DNA of 32,426 bases, taken from Flavobacteriaceae bacterium. Lineage in GTDB: Bacteria; Bacteroidota; Bacteroidia; Flavobacteriales; Flavobacteriaceae. Of the stretch, positions 1 to 8,023 are shown piece by piece (position 1 is the first letter of the stretch; each line of letters begins with the position of its first letter). The stretch is taken from positions 1 to 32,426 of the forward strand of contig CANFHX010000033.1 in NCBI GenBank assembly GCA_947446865.1. The letters run 5' to 3'. The notes beneath the pieces were generated by a model, which saw only the letters and a program-made list of their open reading frames with translations, searched no databases and was not told the DNA's origin. Both the position numbers and the translations under genes were made by a program.

Positions 1-1154
1 ATTGGCGATTTCATATCGTTACGCAATTTCAAAACTGCAAGATGCTCAATCATTCGTTTTTTTACATCTTCTAATCCAAAATGGTCGCGATCTAATACTT
101 TTTGAGCATGTTTTAAATCGAAATTATCTTTAGAATATTTGTTCCAAGGTAAATCTAAAAATAAATCTAGATAGTTTCTTTGGATACCAAAATCAGGTGC
201 TTGCGGATTCATGCGTTGCATTTTGGAAAATTCTTTTTCGAAATGTTTTTGGGTTTTATCATCCCATTTCTGGGTTTTGGCACGTAAACGCATTTCTTCA
301 AATTCTTGCTCATTAGAAACGCCTCCCAATTCTTCTTGGATGGTTTTCATTTGTTGGTGCAAGAAATATTCCCGCTGTTGTTGGTCTAAATCAAATCGAA
401 CTTTAGATTGGATATCATTTTTCAATTCTAATTTTTGCAACTCTACGTTCATATAACGCAAGGTTTCTAATGCTCTTTCTTTGAGAATGTGCATCGTTAA
501 TAAATTTTGTTTTTCTTCAACAGAAAGATTCATATTAGAAGAAACAAAATTGATTAGAAACGATTGGCTCTCAATATTTTTGATGGCAAAAGTCGCTTCG
601 GTTGGAATGTTCGGACTCTCGCGTATTATTTCAATTGCTAATTCCTTAACAGATTCTACAATTGCAGAAAATTCTTTATCGTTCTTTTTAGGACGTTTTT
701 CAGGAACTTCCTTAATAGTAGCAGTAATATAGGGTGCTTCTGAAGTTACCGAATCAATCTCAAAACGTTTCTTTCCTTGAAGAATTACGGTGATGTTTCC
801 ATCGGGCATTTTTAAAACACGAAGAATTCTAGCAACCGTTCCCACGTGGTGGATATCGTTTTTAGTTGGATCTTCGTCTTCTTCATTTTTTTGAGCAACA
901 ACGCCAATAATTTTATTTCCTGCGTAGGCCTCATTAATTAACTTGATGGATTTATCTCTACCAGCTGTAATCGGAATTACTACTCCTGGAAATAAAACAG
1001 TATTTCGTAAAGGTAAAATAGGTAATGATGCTGGAAGTTCCTCGTTGGTCATTTCCTCTTCATCTTCTGGTGTTAATAGAGGAATTAACTCTGCTTCAGA
1101 ATCAAATTCTTGGAGTGACAAACTGTCAAAAGTTATAATTTTTTGATTTGACAT
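1..1154 (-). CDS. lon: Lon protease (endopeptidase La), N-terminal part, cut by window edge
   Basis: ATP-dependent cytoplasmic serine protease that degrades misfolded and regulatory proteins. The minus-strand frame from the ATG at 1152-1154 begins MSNQKIITFDSL and stays open to base 1 (384 codons). After an acidic leader comes the Lon substrate-binding domain (LPILPLRNTVLFPG near residues 45-60, then GTVARILRV and ITVILQGKKRFEI). The coiled linker follows (QQQREYFLHQQMKTIQEELGG), and then the start of the AAA+ region (NYLDLFLDLPWNKYSKDN, HFGLEDVKKRMIEHLAVLKLRN). The window ends just before the expected Walker A motif, so the ATPase and Ser-Lys protease parts lie outside. The longer-than-E. 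coli N-terminus with an acidic stretch is usual in Bacteroidota. A TATATTTG box (minus strand, 1202-1209) lies about 48 bp upstream of the start. The identification is secure. Confidence 0.96.
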   Translation of the reverse strand, partial: MSNQKIITFDSLSLQEFDSEAELIPLLTPEDEEEMTNEELPASLPILPLRNTVLFPGVVIPITAGRDKSIKLINEAYAGNKIIGVVAQKNEEDEDPTKNDIHHVGTVARILRVLKMPDGNITVILQGKKRFEIDSVTSEAPYITATIKEVPEKRPKKNDKEFSAIVESVKELAIEIIRESPNIPTEATFAIKNIESQSFLINFVSSNMNLSVEEKQNLLTMHILKERALETLRYMNVELQKLELKNDIQSKVRFDLDQQQREYFLHQQMKTIQEELGGVSNEQEFEEMRLRAKTQKWDDKTQKHFEKEFSKMQRMNPQAPDFGIQRNYLDLFLDLPWNKYSKDNFDLKHAQKVLDRDHFGLEDVKKRMIEHLAVLKLRNDMKSP

Positions 1155-1201
1155 AGTATAAATTAAGTCAATATGACATTATTAGGTTAGTAATTATTTA
1201 G

Positions 1202-1209
1202 CAAATATA
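1202..1209 (-). promoter_or_regulatory. Probable -7 promoter box of lon (TATATTTG)
   Basis: On the minus strand this reads TATATTTG, an exact fit to the Bacteroidota -7 consensus TAnnTTTG. It would start transcription near 1195, giving lon a leader of about 40 nt. I do not see a TTG at the expected -33 distance, so this is a half-site. Within 1155-1360 I see only this box and the terminator at 1315-1342. Confidence 0.5.
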
Positions 1210-1314
1210 GGATTTGCTTTAGTTTTATTAAAGTAAATTCGATGAGTAACCTTAAAAAAGCAACTTTCAAATTAAATTTTAATACCCTCCTTAAGAGTCA
1301 AGGATTATGCCACT

Positions 1315-1342
1315 AAAAAAAATCCGCCATATAGACGGATTT
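1315..1342 (-). terminator. Rho-independent terminator after the 1361-2383 lipoprotein gene
   Basis: Read on the minus strand, a 7-bp stem (AAATCCG at 1336-1342 with CGGATTT at 1320-1326) runs into eight T residues (1322-1315). It starts 19 bases after the lipoprotein stop codon. It separates this gene from lon, so lon needs its own promoter. Confidence 0.75.
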
Positions 1343-1360
1343 AAATAGGCTTGTTGTTTT

Positions 1361-2383
1361 TTATTGTTTTGTATATACAATTGTAATATTACAAGTTAAA
1401 TAAGCTGGTGCATGGGTTACTGCATCATAACCTACAACTTGACCATTATTAGCAGTTGCAGAAATAGTATTTCCAGAAACCGTATAAGTCTCAACAACTG
1501 GAGGAGTTGCTGCGGTAGTTAATGTTAATGTATTTCCAACTAAACTCCATGTTCCGGTGTCATCTGGATCTGTAAAACAAGACATCGTTTGTGTGGTACC
1601 ATTAGAAACAATGTCAATCCCTTTAGAATTTGCAACAAAAGTATTATTAGAATTTAATGTTAAAAGCATATTGTTATAACAATTAGTTTCTGATAATTGA
1701 TTAGTTGAAGCAGTTCCATCCAAATTCAAATCGGTTGGAACAGAGGTATTAAATGCAGTTAACATATAAGTACCTGAAATACCACCACCAACTGTACCAG
1801 AAGTAGTTGTATCACTAAAAGAAACATTTGTAAAAACTCCATTAGAAATTTGTTTTGTCAAAGTGGAGTTACTTAAAACATATCCAGTAAAACTAAAGGT
1901 TCCAGAAACTTTTTTATTTATTAAATCTAAAGAGGAAACAGTCAATGTTCCTGTAGGCTGCGCTGTAGTAGGATTAAATGCGGAATATACATCCGTTGTT
2001 GTAGAATTTTCTCTGTAAGACAAAGTTTGATTTCCGCCTAAGGCATTAACAACAAATGTTCCAACTGTAGGATTGATAAGTTGAATTCCAATATATTCAC
2101 CTGAAGATTTTATTCCTGTTATTGTTAAAACATTGCTAGCATTTACGGTAGCATAAGTTCCAGCAGTAGCATCTGCAACAAAACTTTGTCCTGCAACAGT
2201 TGCTGTAAAATTTCCAGAAACAATTGTGCCTCCACCTCCAGTAGTTCCACCGCCAGCAGTAGAATTATTATATTCGGCAAGCTGAGCAGCCAAAACGGTA
2301 TCTACAGGTTCATCACTACAAGATGTAAAAATAAGAATAAATGCACCTAATATAGTTGCTAGAGAAAGTCGTTGTTTATACAT
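1361..2383 (-). CDS. Surface/periplasmic lipoprotein, DUF6252-like plus lipocalin-like domain
   Basis: A 340-residue protein starting MYKQRLSLATILG. A signal peptide ends in the lipobox FTSC, with Cys22 the likely lipidated residue, followed by SDEPVD. A Thr/Gly-rich linker (GGGTTGGGGT) leads to a beta domain (FTATVAGQSFVADATAG...), which resembles DUF6252-type domains of Flavobacteriia. The C-terminal third (GTYMLTAFN..., a Cys pair in TNCYNN and MSCFTDPDDTGTWSLVGNTLTL) looks like the small lipocalin-like domain common in Bacteroidota lipoproteins. The start at 2383 is preferred over an in-frame TTG at 2401 because a TATATTTG -7 box covers 2399-2406. Function is unknown; ligand binding at the cell surface is only an inference from the lipocalin-like fold. 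Confidence 0.8.
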   Translation of the reverse strand: MYKQRLSLATILGAFILIFTSCSDEPVDTVLAAQLAEYNNSTAGGGTTGGGGTIVSGNFTATVAGQSFVADATAGTYATVNASNVLTITGIKSSGEYIGIQLINPTVGTFVVNALGGNQTLSYRENSTTTDVYSAFNPTTAQPTGTLTVSSLDLINKKVSGTFSFTGYVLSNSTLTKQISNGVFTNVSFSDTTTSGTVGGGISGTYMLTAFNTSVPTDLNLDGTASTNQLSETNCYNNMLLTLNSNNTFVANSKGIDIVSNGTTQTMSCFTDPDDTGTWSLVGNTLTLTTAATPPVVETYTVSGNTISATANNGQVVGYDAVTHAPAYLTCNITIVYTKQ

Positions 2384-2398
2384 GATATTAATTTTTTT

Positions 2399-2406
2399 CA
2401 AATATA
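2399..2406 (-). promoter_or_regulatory. Probable -7 box of the 1361-2383 lipoprotein gene (TATATTTG)
   Basis: Exact TAnnTTTG match on the minus strand, only about 16 bp upstream of the ATG at 2383. It implies a leader of roughly 10 nt and rules out the longer TTG start that would lie inside it. No -33 TTG is visible. Confidence 0.5.
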
Positions 2407-2410
2407 ATTA

Positions 2411-3727
2411 TTATTTGTTAAGATTTAAATTATTTTTTTGGGGAACTCGTGTTAACAGAATCAATCCAATTACAAAAAACACTCCAAGAAATACAATTGC
2501 ATTTCGCATAGAACCCGTTATTAAATCCACTGTTCCATATATAGTCATCCCGATTACGATTCCAACCTTTTCGGTAACGTCATAAAAACTAAAGAAAGAA
2601 GCGGTATCTTTTGTTTCTGGTAATAATTTCGAATAGGTAGAACGTGCTATGGACTGTATTCCTCCCATCACTAAACCTACAAATCCTGCGGTTGCATAAA
2701 ATTCTACGGGAGTGTGAACAAAATAAGCAAAAGCACATAATATTGCCCAAACACCATTCAGAAAAATTAAAGTATTTATATTTCCAAATTTTTCGGAAGC
2801 TCTTGAAGTAATAAATGCACCAATTACAGCAACTAATTGAATTAAAAGAATGCTAATAATTAAACCCATAGTTTTATCATCACTTCCCCAATCTATTTCG
2901 GTTGCACCAAAATAAGTCGCAATAAGCATAACCGTTTGCACTGCCATTATAAAAACAAAGTAACTATACAAGTACCTTTTCAAAGCAAGATTTTGTTGCA
3001 ACTGTTTCCAAACTAATTGCAATTCATGAAATCCTTTAAAAATAAAATCTCGAGTTAATGGAACGTTATTTCTATTTCCTTTTGGTAAATAGTAATACGT
3101 AACATGACTAAAGCCAATCCACCAAACACCAACCATTACAAAGGAAATACGCATTGCCATTTTAGAATTTTCTATTCCAAAGGTATCCGGAAACATCACC
3201 ATCATCAAATTGATTACTAATAATATAGTACTCCCAATATACCCCATTGAAAATCCTCTAGCACTCACTCTATCTTGTTGTTCTGGGAAAGCAATATCTG
3301 GTAAATACGAATTATAAAAAACTAAACTAGACCAAAAACCTATCAACCCAAAGAAATAAGCGGTATAACTCCAAAACAAATTATCTACATTAAACCAATA
3401 CAAACCGATACACGAAAGACCTCCTAAGTAACAAAAAAATCGCATAAACGCTTTTTTATTTCCTAAATAATCAGAAATTCCAGAAAGTATCGGCGAGCAA
3501 ATAGCCACTATTAAAAAAGCAAAAGCCGTTACAAAACTTATCATTGCAGTGTCTTTGCACTTCATACCAAAAAACAAAACATAGTTTTTACCGGTTTCTT
3601 TAAATATCAATTCATAAAATATGGGAAATACTGCGGATGCAATTACTAGACTATAAACAGAATTAGCCCAATCGTAAAATGCCCAAGCATTAAGTAGTTT
3701 CGGATGTCCTTTTGGTAAATTTGGCAT
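2411..3727 (-). CDS. MFS transporter, UMF1 family (Atg22-like)
   Basis: Inner-membrane protein of 438 residues with about twelve hydrophobic segments. The N-terminal signature AWAFYDWANSVYSLVI (residues 14-29) is typical of the UMF1 family (TCDB 2.A.1.24; Pfam Atg22-like), whose eukaryotic relatives export amino acids from the vacuole. Other family-like pieces are SARGFSMGYIGS near residue 155 and GGIQSIARSTYSKLLPETKDTASFFSFYDVTEKVG near 355-390. Length matches bacterial homologues. The substrate in bacteria is not established and nothing nearby identifies it. The ATG at 3725-3727 follows a -7 box at 3772-3779. The 3' end lies just 5 bp from the next gene's -7 box. Confidence 0.88.
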   Translation of the reverse strand: MPNLPKGHPKLLNAWAFYDWANSVYSLVIASAVFPIFYELIFKETGKNYVLFFGMKCKDTAMISFVTAFAFLIVAICSPILSGISDYLGNKKAFMRFFCYLGGLSCIGLYWFNVDNLFWSYTAYFFGLIGFWSSLVFYNSYLPDIAFPEQQDRVSARGFSMGYIGSTILLVINLMMVMFPDTFGIENSKMAMRISFVMVGVWWIGFSHVTYYYLPKGNRNNVPLTRDFIFKGFHELQLVWKQLQQNLALKRYLYSYFVFIMAVQTVMLIATYFGATEIDWGSDDKTMGLIISILLIQLVAVIGAFITSRASEKFGNINTLIFLNGVWAILCAFAYFVHTPVEFYATAGFVGLVMGGIQSIARSTYSKLLPETKDTASFFSFYDVTEKVGIVIGMTIYGTVDLITGSMRNAIVFLGVFFVIGLILLTRVPQKNNLNLNK

Positions 3728-3745
3728 AATAAAGATTAAAATTAA

Positions 3746-3771
3746 AAACCATTCTAATAATAGAATGGTTT
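3746..3771 (-). terminator. Hairpin terminator after the M48 protease gene
   Basis: Perfect 11-bp stem (arms 3746-3756 and 3761-3771, AAACCATTCTA with TAGAATGGTTT) and a 4-nt loop. On the minus strand it is followed by a T-rich stretch (TTTTTAATTTTAATC). It lies 33 bp beyond the stop of the M48 gene. It directly abuts the -7 box of the next gene, so the arrangement may be a combined terminator and promoter. Confidence 0.65.
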
Positions 3772-3779
3772 CAAATATA
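3772..3779 (-). promoter_or_regulatory. Probable -7 box of the UMF1 transporter gene (TATATTTG)
   Basis: Exact TAnnTTTG match on the minus strand, 45 bp upstream of the ATG. The predicted start site falls inside the hairpin at 3746-3771, so only read-through RNA from the M48 gene would form the full stem. Confidence 0.5.
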
Positions 3780-3803
3780 CTCTTTTTTTATAATTGGGAA
3801 ATA

Positions 3804-4628
3804 TTATTTAAAAGTTACACCAAATTTTGCGGCTTCTGCTTTTGCTTGCGGAATTAACGCTTTTAAATCGGCAATTCTCGTAGCATCCGATGGGTGTGTA
3901 CTAGCAAATTCTGGTGGTGCTTTTCCAGACGCAGCAGCATTAGCTGACATTCGTTCCCAAAAAACAACCGCTTGCTCCGGATTATAACCCGCAATCGCCA
4001 TTAATGTTAATCCTATTTTATCGGCTTCACTTTCATGACTTCTGCTAAACGGAAGCATACCGCCATACTGAGTAACTGCACCATAAGCTGTCATTGCTAT
4101 TTGTTGGGTTTGAGCAGTTTTATCACCAACAGCTGCTTGAACACCTGCAGCACCTAACTGTTGTAATAATCCAGCACTCATTCGTTGTTGTCCATGATTG
4201 GCAAGTGCATGAGAAACTTCATGACCTAAAACAGTGGCTAATCCTGCTTCGTCTTTGGTGATTGGTAATATTCCAGAATACACAACAATCTTTCCACCCG
4301 GCATACACCAAGCATTAACTTCCTTGCTGTTTACCAATTTATATTCCCATTGGTACTCTTTTAAATAACCTTGATAACCATTGGCATTCAGCCATTTTTC
4401 GGCAGCATCTTTTATTTTGATTCCAACCAATTCCACTCTTTTGGCGTCAGAAGTTCCTGCAATAACTTTATTTTCAGATAAAAACTGTCCATATTGCTGA
4501 AAAGCAGATGGCAAAATTTCACTATTCGGAACTAATGCCAAAGTACTTTTACCGGTAAACGGATTTTTGGCACACGAAAAAAAAACTAACAAAAGGAAAC
4601 AACTAATTACTATCTTTTTACATTTCAT
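3804..4628 (-). CDS. M48 family zinc metalloprotease, lipoprotein (LoiP/BepA-like)
   Basis: Zinc-dependent endopeptidase of 274 residues, probably acting in envelope protein quality control as described for E. coli LoiP and BepA. The N-terminus MKCKKIVISCFLLLVFFSC is a lipoprotein signal with Cys19 as the likely lipid site, followed by AKNPFTGKS. The zinc motif HEVSH is at residues 136-140 (GHEVSHALANHG) and the third ligand is in HESEAD (198-203; Glu199 as the first residue of ExxAD). The downstream STHPSDATRI carries the His found in the active-site plug of BepA. Unlike BepA it has no C-terminal TPR domain. It has its own -7 box (4648-4655) and a terminator (3746-3771), so it is probably monocistronic. 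Confidence 0.9.
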   Translation of the reverse strand: MKCKKIVISCFLLLVFFSCAKNPFTGKSTLALVPNSEILPSAFQQYGQFLSENKVIAGTSDAKRVELVGIKIKDAAEKWLNANGYQGYLKEYQWEYKLVNSKEVNAWCMPGGKIVVYSGILPITKDEAGLATVLGHEVSHALANHGQQRMSAGLLQQLGAAGVQAAVGDKTAQTQQIAMTAYGAVTQYGGMLPFSRSHESEADKIGLTLMAIAGYNPEQAVVFWERMSANAAASGKAPPEFASTHPSDATRIADLKALIPQAKAEAAKFGVTFK

Positions 4629-4647
4629 TTTTTAAAATATTTGCAAA

Positions 4648-4655
4648 CAAATTTA
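4648..4655 (-). promoter_or_regulatory. Probable -7 box of the M48 protease gene (TAAATTTG)
   Basis: Exact TAnnTTTG match on the minus strand, about 20 bp upstream of the ATG at 4628, implying a leader of about 13 nt. No -33 TTG is visible. Confidence 0.5.
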
Positions 4656-4701
4656 CATAATTATTATGCTAATAAATTAAGTAATTATTATTTACAATAA
4701 T

Positions 4702-5568
4702 CTATATCTTAATAAATTTTATAATACTATTTACTGAATTATTTTCAGAGCTAATTTGTGCAAAATAAATTCCATTTGATAACTCCGATACGTTAATTCC
4801 GTTCTTAAAATCAGTGTTAACCAATTTTATTTCTTGTCCAAATTGATTATATATCTTAATTTTTGAAATCAAATTATTATTGGATTCTTTTATAAATAAA
4901 GTACTTGAAACTGGATTTGGATAAACTTTAAAAATATCTTTCTCAATTTCATTATTAGATAAAGAAGACGAAATAGTAACATTAAAATCATACATACAGC
5001 CATAAGCCCCCACATTTGTTGAAGAGCAACTAGTGAGAGAATAGGTTGAACTATAGGGAGCATACGGATTTAAATCACTACTTGCCCTCATAATTCTAAT
5101 TCTAGTTACACCTACCGAGGCTGTCGTAGGAATTGTAATTGTTTTTGTAACAGGTGTAATTGCACCACCCATAGTTGGTAAAGCTGCGTTAGTTGTAGAA
5201 CTATTTTGCATTACAATTTCAGAAGTCTCAAAAGCATTGTTATTATTATAATCAATCCAAACTGCAAAATAAATAGGTTCAATATCATTAACATTAAAAA
5301 AATCTAAAGTAAAACTATATCCTGTTCCTTTAACTAAAGTTGGTAAAGTAGTAGTATTGTAGTATTTAAAAGTAGTAGTGGCAGTTCCATAAGAACCCAT
5401 ACTTCCAAAATTTTGAATTACAGTACTTCCAATTTTAAAATCTTGGATCATATTATAGGTCGCAGGAGCCGGATATACTGGTGTACAGTAAGGAGCCGCA
5501 GAAGTTAATTGTGCTTTCAAAATTAAAGAAAACATCAATGTTACTATTGATAAGATAATTTTATTCAT
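4702..5568 (-). CDS. Secreted GEVED-domain protein with type A T9SS sorting domain
   Basis: A 288-residue exported protein. A Sec signal peptide (MNKIILSIVTLMFSLILKAQ) is followed by a Cys-containing beta domain with the core FAVWIDYNNNNAFETSEIV and TRIRIMRASSD. This core matches the GEVED domain found in Bacteroidota surface proteins. From about residue 212 (IFKVYPNPVSSTLFI ... GQEI ... NGIYFAQI ... IIKFIKI) it ends in a complete type A C-terminal domain. That domain directs export by the type IX secretion system and, in known cases, attachment to the cell surface. No catalytic domain is present, so an adhesive or structural role is an inference. A TATATTTG box lies 42 bp upstream of the start. 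Confidence 0.88.
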   Translation of the reverse strand: MNKIILSIVTLMFSLILKAQLTSAAPYCTPVYPAPATYNMIQDFKIGSTVIQNFGSMGSYGTATTTFKYYNTTTLPTLVKGTGYSFTLDFFNVNDIEPIYFAVWIDYNNNNAFETSEIVMQNSSTTNAALPTMGGAITPVTKTITIPTTASVGVTRIRIMRASSDLNPYAPYSSTYSLTSCSSTNVGAYGCMYDFNVTISSSLSNNEIEKDIFKVYPNPVSSTLFIKESNNNLISKIKIYNQFGQEIKLVNTDFKNGINVSELSNGIYFAQISSENNSVNSIIKFIKI

Positions 5569-5609
5569 AATATATTTATTTTTGGTTAATTCTTTTAAAA
5601 GTAGTAATA

Positions 5610-5617
5610 CAAATATA
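5610..5617 (-). promoter_or_regulatory. Probable -7 box of the GEVED gene (TATATTTG)
   Basis: Exact TAnnTTTG on the minus strand, 42 bp before the ATG at 5568. The same octamer precedes lon, the 1361-2383 lipoprotein gene and the UMF1 gene. Confidence 0.5.
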
Positions 5618-5740
5618 AATTATTATGCGTTTTCGTCTAAACACTCATTAATCCGACAAAAACAACTCCATTTCCAATAAACTCCTTTTTTAACATGAAA
5701 AATAGTACGCCTTTTAAAATTAAAAATAAAGTTTGTTTGA

Positions 5741-5850
5741 TTGGGCGTGCCCCTTTCGGGTCGGGCTGTTCGCTATATCTTTACTTTTTTAATGCTCGTG
5801 ACCTCGCAAGAAAAAAGTAAAGGATGCCGCTTCCATCCCTCACGCAACAC
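5741..5850. repeat. Intergenic hairpin element A (GC-rich blocks around an A/T inverted repeat)
   Basis: Fills most of the gap between two minus-strand genes. A GC-rich left block (TTGGGCGTGCCCCTTTCGGG then TCGGGCTGTTCGC) leads to a perfect 12-bp inverted repeat, CTTTACTTTTTT at 5779-5790 with AAAAAAGTAAAG at 5811-5822. The 20-nt loop reads AATGCTCGTGACCTCGCAAG. A right block follows (GGATGCCGCTTCCATCCCTC then ACGCAA). The base composition is far above that of the flanks. From memory, near-identical GGGCGTG...TCGGGCT...CCATCCCTCACGC elements are dispersed in many Flavobacterium genomes; only one copy is in this window. It has no open frame worth calling. It may also end transcripts of the gene ending at 5894. 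Confidence 0.7.
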
Positions 5851-5893
5851 GTATAGAATTTTCAAGACATTCTAATATATCAAATCTTAATTC

Positions 5894-6487
5894 TTAACCC
5901 ACCATCCGTGCTTCCAAATCCTTCAAGATATCTCTTCTACCAAGAATTCCGTTGTAATTTTCAATAACTTTTTCCATGATTTCTATATCATTTTCATCAA
6001 TCAAAACCAAATTGGGGTCTTTATCGTATTTAGAAACAGCGCTTTTAAAATCTTTCCCTTTGATGTATTTCGGAATCCGATCAAAAATTAAATCGTTATA
6101 ACGCTCGGCAATAGTATTCAAATTCATATAACAAGTATAAGCCTCATCCTCCGATTTATCATAAAGGTAGGATTCAATTGCTTCTTCCATATAACATTCG
6201 TAAAGTTCCATCGAACCTTTTAAAACTGCTGCTTGAAAAAAACAATTATCAGGAAAATTAATCATTGCCAACTCGTCATTACTATTAAGAATAATCTCTA
6301 GCAACTTGGCGGTTTCTTTAGAATTAGAAGTAGTATGTCTATTTAATAAAAATGCCGATAATAAAAGACTAGCATTAGTAACATCGGTAACTAGTAATAA
6401 CTCGTCTATATAAGAACTAAAACCTTGAAGGTCATTAGTACCAGCACATTTTTCTAATTTGGAAAGTATCTGTTTGTCGGCGCTCAT
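5894..6487 (-). CDS. Uncharacterised 197-residue cytoplasmic protein
   Basis: I do not recognise this protein. It starts MSADKQILSKLEKCAG, has no signal peptide or membrane segment, and is acidic and probably all-alpha. Leu-rich helices (YIDELLLVTDVTNASLLLSAFLL, SMELYECYMEEAIESYLYDKSEDEAY) suggest a helical-repeat fold. The C-terminus has VLIDENDIEIMEKVIENYNGILGRRDILKDLEARMVG. The start at 6487 is chosen because an in-frame TTG at 6499 falls inside the TAAATTTG box at 6497-6504. It stands alone, with dispersed repeats on both sides, which gives no functional context. Confidence 0.75.
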   Translation of the reverse strand: MSADKQILSKLEKCAGTNDLQGFSSYIDELLLVTDVTNASLLLSAFLLNRHTTSNSKETAKLLEIILNSNDELAMINFPDNCFFQAAVLKGSMELYECYMEEAIESYLYDKSEDEAYTCYMNLNTIAERYNDLIFDRIPKYIKGKDFKSAVSKYDKDPNLVLIDENDIEIMEKVIENYNGILGRRDILKDLEARMVG

Positions 6488-6496
6488 TTTTTTTAA

Positions 6497-6504
6497 CAAA
6501 TTTA
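6497..6504 (-). promoter_or_regulatory. Probable -7 box of the 5894-6487 gene (TAAATTTG)
   Basis: Exact TAnnTTTG on the minus strand. The predicted start site near 6490 leaves almost no leader before the ATG at 6487, so this mRNA may be nearly leaderless. Confidence 0.45.
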
Positions 6505-6579
6505 AGGTATCTTTTGCCTAAGTACGCTTTAATTTTAAAAGAAATGATTAAGACCTTAAAACTAAATAGTTATAATAGG

Positions 6580-6606
6580 TTCTTTGCGCCTCTGCGAGAA
6601 CAGTTA
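6580..6606. repeat. Short dispersed repeat, copy 1 (TGCGCCTCTGCGAGAACA)
   Basis: Contains TGCGCCTCTGCGAGAACA, which recurs with one mismatch (TGCGCCTTTGCGAGAACA) at about 8026-8043 in the same orientation. The two copies lie on either side of the MFS gene at 6676-7959. Similar CTTTGCG-type sequences are, from memory, widespread between genes in Bacteroidota. Confidence 0.6.
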
Positions 6607-6631
6607 AACTAATTTAGATATTCTTAACACA

Positions 6632-6669
6632 ATGGCACCCCTCTCCTTTGGAGAGGGGCCGGGGGTGAG
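6632..6669. repeat. Dispersed GC-rich hairpin repeat (CCCCTCTCC/GGAGAGGGG)
   Basis: A perfect 9-bp stem, CCCCTCTCC at 6638-6646 and GGAGAGGGG at 6650-6658, closes a TTT loop and is followed by CCGGGGGTGAGG. This is a familiar dispersed repeat of Bacteroidota genomes. Translated on the plus strand it gives the well-known spurious peptide APLSFGEGPGVR. It begins 18 bp beyond the stop of the MFS gene and could help end that transcript, but no U-tract follows. Confidence 0.75.
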
Positions 6670-6675
6670 GAAAAA

Positions 6676-7959
6676 CTATTCTTCTTTTTTATCCTCAAAT
6701 GTAAAATTCCGCAATTGCGGTACTTTTACAAATGTAAAAGCAATAACCCCCAAAGTAAGACAGCCGCCAACAACCACTGCCCGAACGGTTCCGAGCCAAT
6801 TGGCCATTACGCCACTCTCAAAATCTCCAAATTCGTTAGACGAACTTACAAACATAGTATTCACAGCAGAAACCCTACCACGCATAGCATCTGGAGTAAC
6901 GAGTTGTAAAATAGTACTTCGAATAACTACACTCACGGCATCTAACATTCCAGATAGTAATAGCATCGCAAACGAAAGATAAAAATTAGTAGATATTCCA
7001 AATACTATAATAGACAAAGCAAAGCCGGTAACGCAAAGAAAAAGTTTATTCCCCGGATTGGTTTTTAAGGGCAAAAACGCTAATAAACCTAGAGTTATTA
7101 AAGCCCCAATTCCGGGTGCAGCCCGCAAAATTCCAAAACCTATTTCATTTACATGCAATATTTCTTTTTGATATACAGGCAACAAAGCAACGGCTCCTCC
7201 AAATAATACCGAAAACATATCCAAACATTGTGCTGCTAATAAAGTGGGCGTTTGAATAACAAATTTCAAACCCTCTTTTATACTATGTAATATAGGCTCT
7301 TTTTCTCGCTTTAAAATAGGTTTTACTTTAATGTGAAAAAGCGGAAAATAAATTAGCAATAGAACACAAATTACTGCAAATAGTCCAGCGGCAATTCCGA
7401 AAAAAGCAATAAAAACCCCTGCTACTAATGGCCCCAAAACAGATCCCATTTGCCACGACATACTACTCCAACTAGTTGCATTAGGAAAATGCTCTCTCGG
7501 AACTATTAATCCGAAAAGAGAAAACATCGACGGACTAAAAAACGAACGAAGAATACCGCCAATAAACACAAAAAAGTAAATTAAGCCTACCATAAAAGAA
7601 ACCGAAATCCTTTTCTCAGTTAGTGGTAATGCTATTGCAAATAAACAAATTGCGGTAACTAAATATCCCGAAAGACACCGAACCACCATTTTCCGCTTTT
7701 CGCTTTGGTCCACATAATGACCTGCAATTAACGAACATCCTATAGCCGGAATCACTTCGGCAAGACCTACAAAACCTAAAGAAAGTTTGTTATTGGTAAT
7801 ATGATACACCCAATAATACAAAATAGTAGATTGCATATTCAATGCAAAAATCAATCCGAATCGAGTAGAAAGAAAAGCCAAAAATTCCTTTATTTTCAAC
7901 ACCGGATTTTTATAAAAAAAGCCCGAAACAGCAACCGACGAAGGATGTACCTTTTTCAT
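6676..7959 (-). CDS. MFS transporter, MFS_3/EntS-like exporter
   Basis: A 427-residue inner-membrane protein with 10-12 hydrophobic segments. The loop after TM2 is GHYVDQSEKRK (residues 80-90), a variant of MFS motif A. The middle reads FPNATSWSSMSWQMGSVLGPLVAGVFIAFFG, like the PNA...N...GP...G region of EntS/MFS_3 exporters of siderophores and drugs. LVTPDAMRGRVSAVNTMFVSSSNEFGDFESG near residue 365 is another hallmark of that group. The substrate cannot be inferred; no siderophore or resistance genes adjoin it. It is flanked by two copies of a short dispersed repeat (6580-6606, 8024-8045), and I see no TAnnTTTG box in its leader. Confidence 0.88.
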   Translation of the reverse strand: MKKVHPSSVAVSGFFYKNPVLKIKEFLAFLSTRFGLIFALNMQSTILYYWVYHITNNKLSLGFVGLAEVIPAIGCSLIAGHYVDQSEKRKMVVRCLSGYLVTAICLFAIALPLTEKRISVSFMVGLIYFFVFIGGILRSFFSPSMFSLFGLIVPREHFPNATSWSSMSWQMGSVLGPLVAGVFIAFFGIAAGLFAVICVLLLIYFPLFHIKVKPILKREKEPILHSIKEGLKFVIQTPTLLAAQCLDMFSVLFGGAVALLPVYQKEILHVNEIGFGILRAAPGIGALITLGLLAFLPLKTNPGNKLFLCVTGFALSIIVFGISTNFYLSFAMLLLSGMLDAVSVVIRSTILQLVTPDAMRGRVSAVNTMFVSSSNEFGDFESGVMANWLGTVRAVVVGGCLTLGVIAFTFVKVPQLRNFTFEDKKEE

Positions 7960-8023
7960 ATTTTAATTTAAAACTTAATATCTATCTACAGTAAGAAGCG
8001 AAATCGAAATTTATTATAAATTA

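Noticed and set aside
211..1146. Three plus-strand frames opposite lon
   Set aside because: They are antisense to a clearly conserved Lon sequence and have no recognisable features.
5741..5850. IS remnant or riboswitch as explanation for element A
   Set aside because: There are no transposase remnants or target duplications. It lies downstream of a gene rather than in a leader, so a riboswitch is unlikely on either strand given the neighbouring gene orientations.
6632..6982. Plus-strand frame beginning MAPLSFGEGPGVR
   Set aside because: Its first residues are the translation of the dispersed CCCCTCTCC hairpin repeat and the rest is antisense to the MFS gene. It is a known type of spurious frame.
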